Both the position numbers and the translations under genes were made by a program. A stretch of DNA of 64,000 nucleotides from NCBI RefSeq assembly GCF_000503055.1, contig NZ_AYVY01000010.1:154352-218351 (forward strand), read 5' to 3'. This document shows positions 1-8,991 of the stretch, one piece after another. Each line of letters begins with the position of its first letter. Position 1 is the stretch's first letter. The notes under the pieces were generated by a model. That model was not told the origin of the DNA. It made no database searches and worked only from the letters and a program-made list of their open reading frames with translations. Origin of the DNA: Mesorhizobium sp. LSHC420B00. GTDB lineage: Bacteria; Pseudomonadota; Alphaproteobacteria; Rhizobiales; Rhizobiaceae.

Positions 1-15
1 CGAGGGTAGAAATTG

Positions 16-171
16 GTGAGGCTGTTCAAATCCGTGTTTACGCACTGGACCCGCAGCCTGCGGTGGCGGCTCGTCGGTGAACGCTATCGGCCGGAACAGC
101 ATTACATGCGCGGCCCAGGCCCGAAGACGAGAGCCAAGGCCGCGGAACGCAACAACATCGCCGGATCATGA
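16..171 (+). CDS. Small basic ORF coupled to soeA (unnamed)
   Basis: A 51-codon frame starts at a GTG and ends in a TGA that overlaps the ATG of the molybdoenzyme gene (ATGA at 168-171). A purine-rich GAGGG lies about nine bases before the GTG. The peptide is rich in Arg, Lys, Trp and Tyr, begins MRLFKSVFTHWTRSLRW and has no membrane segment or known domain that I recognise. Stop-start overlap is the usual sign of translational coupling in an operon, which argues for a real gene. Against it, the frame is short, the start is not ATG, and a second frame is open from base 3 to 80, which could instead be the tail of an upstream gene. I cannot assign a function. Confidence 0.45.
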   Translation: MRLFKSVFTHWTRSLRWRLVGERYRPEQHYMRGPGPKTRAKAAERNNIAGS

Positions 172-3098
172 CCAACAAACCGCTGCGCGGCGCCAACTCA
201 GCACCATCCCAACGGCCGCTTGCCGATACGCGCGCGCCCGCCGAAGGCGACGGCGTCGATACTTCGCCTGATGTCTCCGACAGCATCGCCAAGACCACCT
301 GCTATATGTGCGCCTGCCGCTGCGGCATCGACGTCCACATCAAGGACGGCAAAGTCCGCTACATCAACGGCAACAAGGACCATCCGGTCAACCGTGGCGT
401 GCTGTGCGGCAAGGGCAGCGCCGGCATCATGCAGCACTACAGCCCGGCTCGGCTGAAAAAGCCGCTGCTGCGCACCGGCCCGCGCGGCTCGGGTGAGTTC
501 CGCGAGATCGAGTGGGAGGAAGCTTTGTCGATCGCGACGAAGCGGCTTTCGAATATCCGCCGAACCGATCCGAAGAAACTCGCCTTGTTCACCGGGCGCG
601 ACCAGTCGCAATCGCTGACCGGCTGGTGGGCGAGCCAGTTCGGCACACCGAACTTTGCCGCCCATGGCGGCTTCTGCTCGGTCAATATGGCGGCCGGCGG
701 CCTCTACACGATCGGCGGCTCGTTCTGGGAGTTCGGCGAGCCCGACTGGGACAACACCAAATACTTCATGCTGTTCGGGGTTGCCGAGGATCATGATTCC
801 AATCCGATCAAGATCGGTCTCGGCAAGCTCAAGGCACGCGGCGCCAAGGTGGTCTCGATCAATCCCTGCCGCACCGGCTACAACGCGATTGCCGACGACT
901 GGATCGGCATCCGGCCCGGTACCGACGGCCTGTTCGTGTTTGCGCTCGTCCACGAATTGCTTAAGGCCGGCCGTGTCGATCTCGACTACCTCTTGCGCTA
1001 CACCAACGCCCATCTTCTCGTCATTCAAGAGCCTGGTGCTGCCGATGATGGGCTGTTCATGCGCGACGGCGACGGCAATCCGCTGGCTTGGGACAGGGTG
1101 GCGAAGATGCCAGTCAATGCCAGTGACGCCGACGCGAAGCCCGCACTGACCGGCAGCTTTCTCGTCGACGGCCGCCGTTGCGTGCCGGTCTTCCAACTCG
1201 TCGCCGACCGCTATCTGGATGAGAGCTATTCACCCGAGGCGGTCACTGACCGGTGCGGCATCTCCGCCGATACCATCCGCAGGATCGCCGCCGAACTCGC
1301 TCATGTCGCCTTCGAACAGCAAATCGAATTGCCGGTGGCGTGGACGGACTGGGCCGGCCGCCGGCACGAGACCATCAAGGGCCGACCGGTGTCGATGCAT
1401 GCGATGCGCGGCATCTCGGCCCATTCGAACGGTTTTCACTCTTGCCGCGCCATTCATCTGCTTCAGGTGCTTCTCGGCACGGTGGACGTGCCGGGCGGCT
1501 TTCGCTTCAAACCGCCTTATCCACGGTCTGCACCGCCGGGTCCGAAGCCAGCCGGCAAGAATGTGAAGCCGATGACGCCGCTCGAGGGCATGCCGCTCGG
1601 TTTTGTCTGCGGACCGGGGGACCTGCTGATCGACGAAGGCGGCAAACCGATCCGTATCGACAAGGCCTACTCCTGGGATGCGCCGCTGGCCGCACACGGG
1701 CTCATGCACACGGTTATCCGTAACGCCTGGGCCGGCGATCCCTACACGATCGACACTCTGTTCATGTACATGTCCAACATGGCTTGGAACTCGTCGATGA
1801 ATACCGTCGAGACGATGGCCATGCTGACCGATATTGATGCGTCGGGTGAGTACACGATCCCGTTCATCATCTATTCCGACGCTTATTATTCCGAGACCGT
1901 ACCTTTTGCCGATCTGGTGCTGCCGGACACGACCTATCTCGAGCGTCATGACTGTATCAGTTTGCTCGATCGGCCGATCAGCCACGCCGACGGGCCGGGC
2001 GACGCCATCCGCCATCCCGTCGTCGAGCCGGATCGCGACGTCAGGCCGTTCCAGACGGTGCTGATCGAACTCGGCGCGCGGCTCAGCCTGCCCGGCTTCG
2101 TCGACGACGATGGTTCCGCCAAATACCGCGACTATCCCGACTACATCGTCAATCACGAGCGCACGCCAGGTGTCGGTCCGCTCGCCGGCTGGCGCGGCAA
2201 GGACGGGGCCTCGGTCGGCAAGGGCGACGTCAATCCCGACCAGTTGCAGCGCTACATCGATAATGGCGGCTTCTGGCACCAGGATTTCGCCGCCGATCAG
2301 CGCTACTACAAGATGGCCAACCGCTCCTATCTCGAATTCGCCGAGAGCATGGGCTTCATCCCGAAGGCCGAGCCGATCGTCTTCCAACTCTATTCCGAGC
2401 CGATGCAGCGCTTTCGCCTTGCGGCGCGCGGCCATGGCGGGGTGCTGCCGCCGGAGGCGGAGCGCAGCCGTATCGAGACCTATATGGATCCGCTGCCGTT
2501 CTGGTACGCGCCCTTCGAAGAGGCTGCAGTCGATAGCCAAGCCTATCCGCTCCACGCGCTGACGCAGCGGCCGATGCACATGTACCATTCCTGGGGCGCG
2601 CAGAATGCGTGGCTAAGGCAGATCACCAGCCAGAACCGGCTGTTCGTGCACAATCGGACCGCCGCCAGCCTCGGGCTTGTCGATGACGACTGGGTGTGGA
2701 TCGAGAGCATCAACGGCAAGGTCAAGGGGCAGATCAGCCTGATCGACGGCGTCAACGCCGATACGGTGTGGACCTGGAACGCGATCGGCAAACGGCGCGG
2801 CAGCTGGGGGCTCAAGGATGACGCGGCCGAATCCAATCGCGGCTTCCTGCTCAACCACATCATCGGCGACCAGACCTCTGCCGATGCGAATGGCAAACGC
2901 TATTCGAATTCCGATCCTGTCACCGGCCAGGCGGCATGGTTCGACCTGCGCGTGCGCATCGTCAAATGCGCGGCCGAGGAAGCTGGCTTCACCGAGCCGC
3001 AATTCGAGCGGTTCCGGCAGCCGCCACACTTCGAGCCCTCGCCCGACAAGCTCAGTTTCGGCGCCGAATTCCGTCGGGAGAGAGAAGCTGCCGAATGA
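168..3098 (+). CDS. soeA: Molybdopterin oxidoreductase, SoeA-type sulfite dehydrogenase catalytic subunit
   Basis: This 976-residue protein belongs to the DMSO reductase family. Cys45, Cys48, Cys52 and Cys80 form the N-terminal 4Fe-4S motif (C-x2-C-x3-C-x27-C). Cys170, in a GGFCSVN context, is the probable molybdenum ligand, and a molybdopterin dinucleotide-binding domain occupies the C-terminal 150 residues. No twin-arginine signal is visible at the N-terminus, so the subunit should face the cytoplasm, as SoeA does and unlike DmsA or PsrA. The following genes encode a four-cluster ferredoxin-like subunit and a membrane anchor, completing a SoeABC arrangement that oxidises sulfite and feeds electrons to quinone. 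A thiosulfate/polysulfide or DMSO reductase is the alternative. The family is certain; the substrate is inferred. Confidence 0.8.
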   Translation: MTNKPLRGANSAPSQRPLADTRAPAEGDGVDTSPDVSDSIAKTTCYMCACRCGIDVHIKDGKVRYINGNKDHPVNRGVLCGKGSAGIMQHYSPARLKKPLLRTGPRGSGEFREIEWEEALSIATKRLSNIRRTDPKKLALFTGRDQSQSLTGWWASQFGTPNFAAHGGFCSVNMAAGGLYTIGGSFWEFGEPDWDNTKYFMLFGVAEDHDSNPIKIGLGKLKARGAKVVSINPCRTGYNAIADDWIGIRPGTDGLFVFALVHELLKAGRVDLDYLLRYTNAHLLVIQEPGAADDGLFMRDGDGNPLAWDRVAKMPVNASDADAKPALTGSFLVDGRRCVPVFQLVADRYLDESYSPEAVTDRCGISADTIRRIAAELAHVAFEQQIELPVAWTDWAGRRHETIKGRPVSMHAMRGISAHSNGFHSCRAIHLLQVLLGTVDVPGGFRFKPPYPRSAPPGPKPAGKNVKPMTPLEGMPLGFVCGPGDLLIDEGGKPIRIDKAYSWDAPLAAHGLMHTVIRNAWAGDPYTIDTLFMYMSNMAWNSSMNTVETMAMLTDIDASGEYTIPFIIYSDAYYSETVPFADLVLPDTTYLERHDCISLLDRPISHADGPGDAIRHPVVEPDRDVRPFQTVLIELGARLSLPGFVDDDGSAKYRDYPDYIVNHERTPGVGPLAGWRGKDGASVGKGDVNPDQLQRYIDNGGFWHQDFAADQRYYKMANRSYLEFAESMGFIPKAEPIVFQLYSEPMQRFRLAARGHGGVLPPEAERSRIETYMDPLPFWYAPFEEAAVDSQAYPLHALTQRPMHMYHSWGAQNAWLRQITSQNRLFVHNRTAASLGLVDDDWVWIESINGKVKGQISLIDGVNADTVWTWNAIGKRRGSWGLKDDAAESNRGFLLNHIIGDQTSADANGKRYSNSDPVTGQAAWFDLRVRIVKCAAEEAGFTEPQFERFRQPPHFEPSPDKLSFGAEFRREREAAE

Positions 3099-3829
3099 CT
3101 TGCCTTCCCGCCCACACCGACAAAAAGCTCGGCCTGGTCATCGACCTCGACACCTGCGTTGGTTGCCAGGCCTGCGTCACCGCCTGCAAGGAATGGAACA
3201 CCGGCGGCCATATGGCGCCGCTAACCGACATCGACCCCTATGGCGGCAATGTCGACGGCGTCTGGTTCAACCGCGTGCACAGTTATGAGCACATGACCGA
3301 GATGGGTGGGCGCACGGTCAATTTCCCGCGCTCCTGCCTGCACTGCGAGACACCGGCGTGCGTCACGGTCTGCCCGACCGGCGCCTCCTACAAACGGGCG
3401 TCGGATGGCATCGTGCTGGTCGACGAGGACAAATGCATCGGCTGTAAATTGTGCAGCTGGGCCTGCCCCTACGGCGCGCGCGAATTCGACACGGATGTCG
3501 GCGTGATGAAGAAATGTACGCTGTGCGTCGACCGCATCTATAACGACAATCTGGCGGAGGAAGACCGCGTGCCGGCCTGCGTTGCCGCCTGCCCGACCAG
3601 CGCGCGGCATTTCGGCGATCTGGGCGATCCGGCATCGGCTATCTCGCAACTGGTGGCGGAGCGCGGCGGTGTCGACCTGATGCCGGAGATGGGCTACAGG
3701 CCGACCAACAAATATCTGCCGCCACGCGCCCACACCAATCGCGCCGCATCGGTGCCGGCACAGGCGCTCCAGCCGATGCGAGCCGAAGGCGGTTTCCTTG
3801 GCTGGGTCGACCGCATGCTTTCGAACTGA
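3095..3829 (+). CDS. soeB: 4Fe-4S electron-transfer subunit (SoeB/DmsB family)
   Basis: The 244-residue protein carries four cysteine groups typical of DmsB/PsrB/SoeB iron-sulfur subunits: CVGCQACVTAC near residue 20, CLHCETPACVTVC near 80, CIGCKLCSWAC near 110 and a CTLC...CVAAC pair near 140-170, enough for four 4Fe-4S clusters. It should pass electrons between the molybdenum subunit and the membrane anchor. I chose the ATG at 3095 because it overlaps the soeA stop (ATGA); an open frame continues upstream inside soeA but would duplicate coding sequence. The SoeB name follows from the operon. Confidence 0.85.
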   Translation: MTCLPAHTDKKLGLVIDLDTCVGCQACVTACKEWNTGGHMAPLTDIDPYGGNVDGVWFNRVHSYEHMTEMGGRTVNFPRSCLHCETPACVTVCPTGASYKRASDGIVLVDEDKCIGCKLCSWACPYGAREFDTDVGVMKKCTLCVDRIYNDNLAEEDRVPACVAACPTSARHFGDLGDPASAISQLVAERGGVDLMPEMGYRPTNKYLPPRAHTNRAASVPAQALQPMRAEGGFLGWVDRMLSN

Positions 3830-3840
3830 CCCGCGCCTTC

Positions 3841-4776
3841 ATGCATCCAGCCTTCTCCGTCGTCTTTTTCACCACCGCCACGGGCGCCGGTTACGGCCTG
3901 CTCGCGCTGCTTGGCGTGTTGGCCGGACAGGGCTTTATCCCGCCCGATTTCTGGCTTGGCCTCACCGGCATGGGGCTGTCGCTCGGCCTGATCTCGGCAG
4001 GCCTGCTGTCCTCGGCCGGCCATCTCGGCCGGCCCGAACGCGCCTGGCGTGCCTTCTCGCAATGGCGTAGCTCATGGCTGTCGCGCGAAGGCGTTGCCTC
4101 GGTCGCCACCTTCGTGCCGGCGGGACTGTTCGGTATTGGCTGGGTGGTCCTCGGCCGTACGAGCGGCTGGGTGGCTGTCGCCGGGCTGCTCGCTGCCATC
4201 GGCGCGGTCGCAACCGTCTGCACCACCGGCATGATCTACGCGTCGTTGAAGCCGATCGCCCAATGGCACAGCCGCTTCACCCTGCCCGGCTATCTGATCT
4301 TTTCGGCGATGACCGGCAGCGTACTGCTCAACGCCCTGCTGCAGGGATTTGCGGCAGGCTCGAATATGCTTCTGGCGGCTGCCCTGTTGCTGACCGCGCT
4401 TGGCTGGGGTTTGAAGCTGGCGACCTGGCGATACAATGATAGGCTGGAGATCCCGACCAATGCCAACACCGCAACCGGGCTTTCCGGCGGCACGGTGCGG
4501 TCGATGGAATGGCCGCATACCGAGGAAAACTATCTGCTCAAGGAAATGGGCTTTCGCATCGCACGCAAGCACAGCGCAAAGCTGCGGCTGATCACCCAGG
4601 CTCTGGCCTTTGCCTTGCCCGCTTTGCTGCTGATTGCGGCGTTTGCCTTGCCGTGGCCCTTTGCGGCGGCTTCGTCGATACTCTCCGCAATCGCCCAACT
4701 CGCCGGCATGCTGGTGGAGCGCTGGCTGTTCTTCGCCGAGGCCAAGCACACTGTTACCCTCTATTACGGACGATAG
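3841..4776 (+). CDS. soeC: Membrane anchor subunit (SoeC/DmsC family)
   Basis: The 311-residue protein is largely hydrophobic, with about eight predicted membrane segments separated by short loops, which matches DmsC-type quinol/quinone-reactive anchors. It starts 11 bases after soeB and is the last gene of the operon. It should hold the SoeAB dimer at the inner membrane and exchange electrons with the quinone pool. Family assignment rests on hydrophobicity pattern and operon position, with features such as MEWPHTEENYLLKEMGF in the long loop near residue 225. No sulfur-oxidation (sox) genes are nearby. Confidence 0.8.
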   Translation: MHPAFSVVFFTTATGAGYGLLALLGVLAGQGFIPPDFWLGLTGMGLSLGLISAGLLSSAGHLGRPERAWRAFSQWRSSWLSREGVASVATFVPAGLFGIGWVVLGRTSGWVAVAGLLAAIGAVATVCTTGMIYASLKPIAQWHSRFTLPGYLIFSAMTGSVLLNALLQGFAAGSNMLLAAALLLTALGWGLKLATWRYNDRLEIPTNANTATGLSGGTVRSMEWPHTEENYLLKEMGFRIARKHSAKLRLITQALAFALPALLLIAAFALPWPFAAASSILSAIAQLAGMLVERWLFFAEAKHTVTLYYGR

Positions 4777-4782
4777 GGCAGC

Positions 4783-5499
4783 TCAGCCCGGCCTGAGCAT
4801 CGAGTGGGAAATCGCGAAGATGCGCTCAGTGCCAAGCATATAGGCCATCAGCGTTTCGCGGCGGAACAGCCCGGCATAGGCGCGGTCAAGGAGATTGAGC
4901 GAACCGGTGTAGGCGCCGAAGGCCGGCATGATCATGCGGCCGCCATCGCCGGCAAAGCAGCGCCGCCGCACCGAACGGCCTTGCTGGACGATGCGGGCGC
5001 AAGGATGCAGATGGCCTGATATCTCGCCCTCCACCCTTACCGCCGAAGGCTCGTGCCGGAAGAGCAGAGAGCCGATGGCCAGCTCGCGCACGGTGTCGCC
5101 CGGCAGGTCAGCCGGTGCTTCCGGGTCATGATTGCCGGCGACCCAGAACCAGTCGCGCCCAACCATCAGCCCTTCCAGCCTTTCGCGAAAGCTTGCGTGC
5201 ATGCGCGCGGCGCCGCCGCCATCGTGAAAACTGTCGCCCAGGCTGATGACTATCGCAGGCTGATAATCGGCAATCACCGTCTGCAGCCGGAGCAGCGTGG
5301 CGCCGGTATCGTAAGGCGGAACCAGCGTGCCGCGCCTGGCCAGTGAGGAGCCTTTTTCCAGATGCAGGTCGGATACGGCCAGAAGCCGGAATTCGGGAAA
5401 ATAGAGCACGCCGCGGCGGTCGCAGATCGCGCGTTCGCCAGCGATACGGACGGCGCCCGTATCCGCCAGAGTCGCAGCCATTGCCAGCGCCACAGTCAT
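4783..5499 (-). CDS. pdeM: Ligase-associated metallophosphoesterase PdeM
   Basis: The 238-residue protein has the calcineurin-like phosphoesterase motifs SDLHLEKGS, SLGDSFHDGG, VAGNHDPEAP and SGHLHPCAR in the expected order. These bind a di-metal centre. Family members are annotated as ligase-associated DNA damage response endonucleases. The gene starts at an ATG that overlaps the stop of the upstream helicase gene by four bases, so the two are translationally coupled. The ATP-dependent ligase and exonuclease genes that often accompany this pair are not in the window. It converges with soeC, six bases apart. Confidence 0.85.
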   Translation of the reverse strand: MTVALAMAATLADTGAVRIAGERAICDRRGVLYFPEFRLLAVSDLHLEKGSSLARRGTLVPPYDTGATLLRLQTVIADYQPAIVISLGDSFHDGGGAARMHASFRERLEGLMVGRDWFWVAGNHDPEAPADLPGDTVRELAIGSLLFRHEPSAVRVEGEISGHLHPCARIVQQGRSVRRRCFAGDGGRMIMPAFGAYTGSLNLLDRAYAGLFRRETLMAYMLGTERIFAISHSMLRPG

Positions 5500-8018
5500 T
5501 TCGTCCCCATGGCCTCCTCGACCAGCGTGGCTGCATCCATCAGCAGCGTCTCATCGGCCTCGCCGTGCACCGGCATCTTGCCGATCTCAAGCATGATCGG
5601 CACGGCGAGCGGCGATATCTGCTCGAGATTCTTATGCATGATTCGACCCTGGACGCGCGAGAGCATCTCGGCAAGTCTGCTGACATCCAGCAGACCGGTC
5701 GCGGCATCGGCCCGCGTCGCCTGCAAAAGGATGTGGTCGGGCTCATGGCTGCGCAGCACGTCGTAGATGAGGTCGGTCGACACGGTCACCTGGCGGCCGC
5801 TCTTCTCCTGGCCCGGGTGGCGTTTCTCGATCAATCCCGAGATCAGCGCGCAATTGCGAAAGGTGCGCTTCAACAGCCAGCTGCCGGCGAGCCAGGCTTC
5901 GAGGTCGTCGCCCAGCATATCTTGATCGAAGAGCGCAGCCAGCGACGGTTTCTTCGCCCTGAACATGTGACCCATATCGGCCAGCGACCATATGGCAAGC
6001 GCATAATCGGTGGCGACGAAGCCGAGCGGCCTGGCTCCCGCCCTGTCGAGGCGGCGGGTCAGCAGCATGCCCAGCGTCTGGTGCGCCAGCCTGCCCTCGA
6101 ACGGATAGGCCACCAGGTAGTAGCGGTTGCCGCGCGGAAAGGTCTCGATCAGCAGATCGTCGCGTTTCGGCAGCACCGACTTGTCGGCCTGGAAACGTAG
6201 CCAGTCGGCGACCTGCTCCGGCAGCTTCTTCCAGCGCTGCGGATCGTCCAGCATGGCGCGCACCTGTTCGGCTAGGTACGTCGAAAGTGGGAATTTGCCG
6301 CCGCCATAGTACGGCACCTTGGCGTCGCTGCCCGGCGCGTTCGAGACGAAGCACTCACTCTCACGGATGCCCTCGAAGCGCAGCACCTTGCCGGCGAACA
6401 TGAAGGTGTCGCCGTGCGTCAGCGTTTCGAGGAACGCCTCCTCGATCTTGCCAAGAACCCGACCGCCACGCGAAGCCGCGCCTCTGCTGCCGGCCTGGAC
6501 GTAGCGCACGTTGAGCGCCGGCACTTCAATGATGGTGCCGACATTCAGCCGGTATTGCTGAGCGACGCGAGGATTGGACACCCGCCACAGCCCGTCCTTG
6601 TTGAGACGAATACGGGCGTAGCGTTCGTAGTTCTTCAGCGCATAGCCGCCGGTGGCGACGAAATCGATGACGCGATCGAATGTCGGCCGGTCGAGATCGG
6701 CATAGGGTGCTGCCGTTCGCACTTCCTCGAACAGCGCATCGGCCTGGAACGGCGCACCGCAGGCGCAGCCCAGCACGTGCTGCGCCAGCACGTCGAGCCC
6801 GCCATTGACCAGCGGCGGCGTATCCTGGGCGCCCAGATAATTGGCGTCGAGCGCCGCCCTGCATTCCAGCACCTCGAAGCGATTGGCCGGGATCAGGATC
6901 GCCTTCGACGGCTCGTCCATACGGTGGTTGGCCCGACCGATGCGCTGTGCCAGCCGGCTGGCACCTTTCGGCGCGCCGACATGGACGACCAGGTCGACGT
7001 CGCCCCAGTCGATGCCGAGGTCGAGCGTCGAGGTGGCGACGATGGCACGCAAGGCGTTCTCGCCCATCGCTTTCTCGACGCGCCGGCGCTGGGCGACGTC
7101 GAGCGAGCCATGGTGTAGCGCGATCGGCAAGGTGTCCTCGTTGACCCGCCACAACTCTTGGAACAGCAGCTCCGCCTGGCTGCGCGTGTTGACGAACAGC
7201 AGGGTTGTCTTGTGGCGCTTGATCTCGTTGTAGATCTCCGGCGTTGCGTAGCGGGCCGAATGTCCCGCCCACGGCACGCGCTCCTCCGAATCGAGAATGG
7301 AGATCTCGGGCTTGGCGCCGCCAATGACGACGATCAGTTCGGCCATCGGCCCCGGTGGATTCTGGCTGACCAGCCAGCGCCGCAATTCGTCGGGCTCGGC
7401 GACCGTCGCCGACAGGCCGATCATCTGCAGGGCGGGCACAAACGAGCGCAGCCGGGCCAGGCCAAGCGACAGGAGGTGCCCACGCTTCGAGGTCACCAGC
7501 GAATGCAGTTCGTCGAGTACGACATAGCGCAGGTCCTCGAAGAAGCGCCTGGCGTCGGCCGCGGCAATCAGCAGCGCCAATTGCTCGGGCGTGGTCAGCA
7601 GAATGTCGGGCGGCGCCAGCTTCTGCCGCTGGCGCTTGTGTGCGGGCGTATCGCCGGTGCGCGTCTCGACAGTAACCGGCAGCCCGATCTCTTCGACGGG
7701 TTTGCCGAGATTGCGCTCGATGTCGACGGCCAGCGCCTTCAACGGCGAGATGTACAGCGTGTGGATGCCGCGATGCGCCTGCCCTGGCCTTCTCCTTGGC
7801 CGGCCGGCCAGTTCGGTCAGCGATGGCAAGAACCCGGCCAGCGTCTTGCCGGCGCCGGTCGGGGCGATCAGCAATACCGACTGCCCGCCCTGAGCCTTGG
7901 CCAGCAATTCGATCTGATGGGCGCGCGGCGACCAGCCTTTTTCCGCAAACCATTTGACGAATGGCTCGGGCAGGACGACGGCGGCTTTCTGTTCGGCAAG
8001 GCGCAGCTGCTCTGTCAC
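5496..8018 (-). CDS. Ligase-associated DEXH-box helicase (Lhr-like)
   Basis: The 840-residue protein is an SF2 helicase: Walker A APTGAGKT near residue 55, DELH (motif II) near 170, GLSATV (motif III), and a helicase C domain with HVGAPKGASRLAQRIGRA (motif VI), followed by a winged-helix and the Lhr-like C-terminal DUF4145-type region. This shorter Lhr form is the one associated with bacterial DNA-ligase repair clusters. It likely unwinds or remodels damaged DNA or RNA-DNA hybrids together with PdeM. Translation starts at GTG; no in-frame ATG lies close by. It is the first gene of a two-gene operon. Confidence 0.87.
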   Translation of the reverse strand: MTEQLRLAEQKAAVVLPEPFVKWFAEKGWSPRAHQIELLAKAQGGQSVLLIAPTGAGKTLAGFLPSLTELAGRPRRRPGQAHRGIHTLYISPLKALAVDIERNLGKPVEEIGLPVTVETRTGDTPAHKRQRQKLAPPDILLTTPEQLALLIAAADARRFFEDLRYVVLDELHSLVTSKRGHLLSLGLARLRSFVPALQMIGLSATVAEPDELRRWLVSQNPPGPMAELIVVIGGAKPEISILDSEERVPWAGHSARYATPEIYNEIKRHKTTLLFVNTRSQAELLFQELWRVNEDTLPIALHHGSLDVAQRRRVEKAMGENALRAIVATSTLDLGIDWGDVDLVVHVGAPKGASRLAQRIGRANHRMDEPSKAILIPANRFEVLECRAALDANYLGAQDTPPLVNGGLDVLAQHVLGCACGAPFQADALFEEVRTAAPYADLDRPTFDRVIDFVATGGYALKNYERYARIRLNKDGLWRVSNPRVAQQYRLNVGTIIEVPALNVRYVQAGSRGAASRGGRVLGKIEEAFLETLTHGDTFMFAGKVLRFEGIRESECFVSNAPGSDAKVPYYGGGKFPLSTYLAEQVRAMLDDPQRWKKLPEQVADWLRFQADKSVLPKRDDLLIETFPRGNRYYLVAYPFEGRLAHQTLGMLLTRRLDRAGARPLGFVATDYALAIWSLADMGHMFRAKKPSLAALFDQDMLGDDLEAWLAGSWLLKRTFRNCALISGLIEKRHPGQEKSGRQVTVSTDLIYDVLRSHEPDHILLQATRADAATGLLDVSRLAEMLSRVQGRIMHKNLEQISPLAVPIMLEIGKMPVHGEADETLLMDAATLVEEAMGTK

Positions 8019-8085
8019 GCGTCAGAGGTAGCGCGGCGGCGCGCGATCGCCAAGCAGAATCAGAACAAAAGGTGATCGATTCGCG

Positions 8086-8946
8086 TTACGGCCGGCGAAA
8101 CCCCGTCGGACCGCCATAGAGATAGCCGATACGGGCGATCGCTTCGCTCAGTCCTTCACGCGATACCAGCATGGTGTGGCCATTGGCGTGGATTATCGTC
8201 TCGGCGTCGGTCATGATAGCGACGTGGCCTTTCCAGAACACCAGGTCGCCGCGCTGAAGCCCGGAAAAGTCCGGCCCCGGAACGAGCGGCTCGCCGATGG
8301 TTGCCGCCTGCATGTCGGAATCGCGCAGCACCTGCCTGCCGGCCATGCCCATCGCCAATTGCACGAGACCGGAACAGTCGATGCCGAAGCCCGAGGCGCC
8401 GCCCCACAAATAAGGCGTGCCGAGAAAGCTCTCGGCAACAGCAACGTAGTCGGCGGCCGCCTCGGCGACAGGCCTGAGATGACCCGAGATGACCGCTTGA
8501 CCGGACGGCAACAGCGCATAATGCGTGCCGCGTGTTTCGGCTGAGCCCGTCACCGTCACCAATGATCCCATCGACAATTGCCCGCTCACCGGAAAGCGCA
8601 AGTCGGGTCCTGGATAGAGAAAGGTGCGCGGCACCGAAACGATATGGGTCGGCGCATGGTCCCGAGCGCCCAACGCCGTGTCGGCGACATAGCCGACATA
8701 GCCGTCGCATTCGCCCTGGATCCAGGCCCAGCCTTCTGCGTCCTCGAAGACGAGAATGTCATCGCCGAACAGAAGCTGTGTGTTGACACCGGCATTCGGC
8801 CGTGGCGCCTTGCGGATGTCGGCCACGGAAGCGGTGATGCGAGCCGGCCGGCCGGCGACGAACCGGTCGGCGGCGACCTCGCCTCTCAGCCTGGCATCGG
8901 CGAGATCGGAGCGGAAGGCATGGAGGCGGGCATCCCTGGCGGTCAA
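8086..8946 (-). CDS. NlpC/P60 family cell-wall hydrolase with SH3 domains
   Basis: The 286-residue protein has an SH3-like N-terminal half and a C-terminal C40 peptidase domain. The catalytic Cys sits in GIDCSGLVQ, the His in GHVAIM, and a third polar residue in HANGHTML. Such enzymes cut peptide bonds in peptidoglycan or cell-wall fragments. No clear signal peptide is visible. The frame has no usable ATG near its start, so a TTG at 8946 is the most likely initiation codon, 30 bases after the marR stop. The reading frame is the same as that of marR, with only the marR TGA between them. See the repeats at this junction. Confidence 0.82.
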   Translation of the reverse strand: MTARDARLHAFRSDLADARLRGEVAADRFVAGRPARITASVADIRKAPRPNAGVNTQLLFGDDILVFEDAEGWAWIQGECDGYVGYVADTALGARDHAPTHIVSVPRTFLYPGPDLRFPVSGQLSMGSLVTVTGSAETRGTHYALLPSGQAVISGHLRPVAEAAADYVAVAESFLGTPYLWGGASGFGIDCSGLVQLAMGMAGRQVLRDSDMQAATIGEPLVPGPDFSGLQRGDLVFWKGHVAIMTDAETIIHANGHTMLVSREGLSEAIARIGYLYGGPTGFRRP

Positions 8947-8991
8947 ATCGGCAACTCGTTCAAATGGACAATTTGGTCAAATCGGCAGCTC
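8941..8991. repeat. 17-bp direct repeats flanking a short palindrome at the marR/nlpC junction
   Basis: Two copies of GGTCAAATCGGCARCTC lie at 8941-8957 and 8975-8991, differing at one base and 34 bases apart. Between them, CAAAT-GGACA-ATTTG (8961-8975) forms a five-base-arm inverted repeat. One copy covers the end of marR and the other the start of nlpC. The layout resembles an operator or a small tandem duplication. Confidence 0.6.

Noticed and set aside
3-80. Frame open from the left edge to a stop at 78-80
   Set aside because: It might be the end of a gene, but 25 codons without context cannot be assigned.
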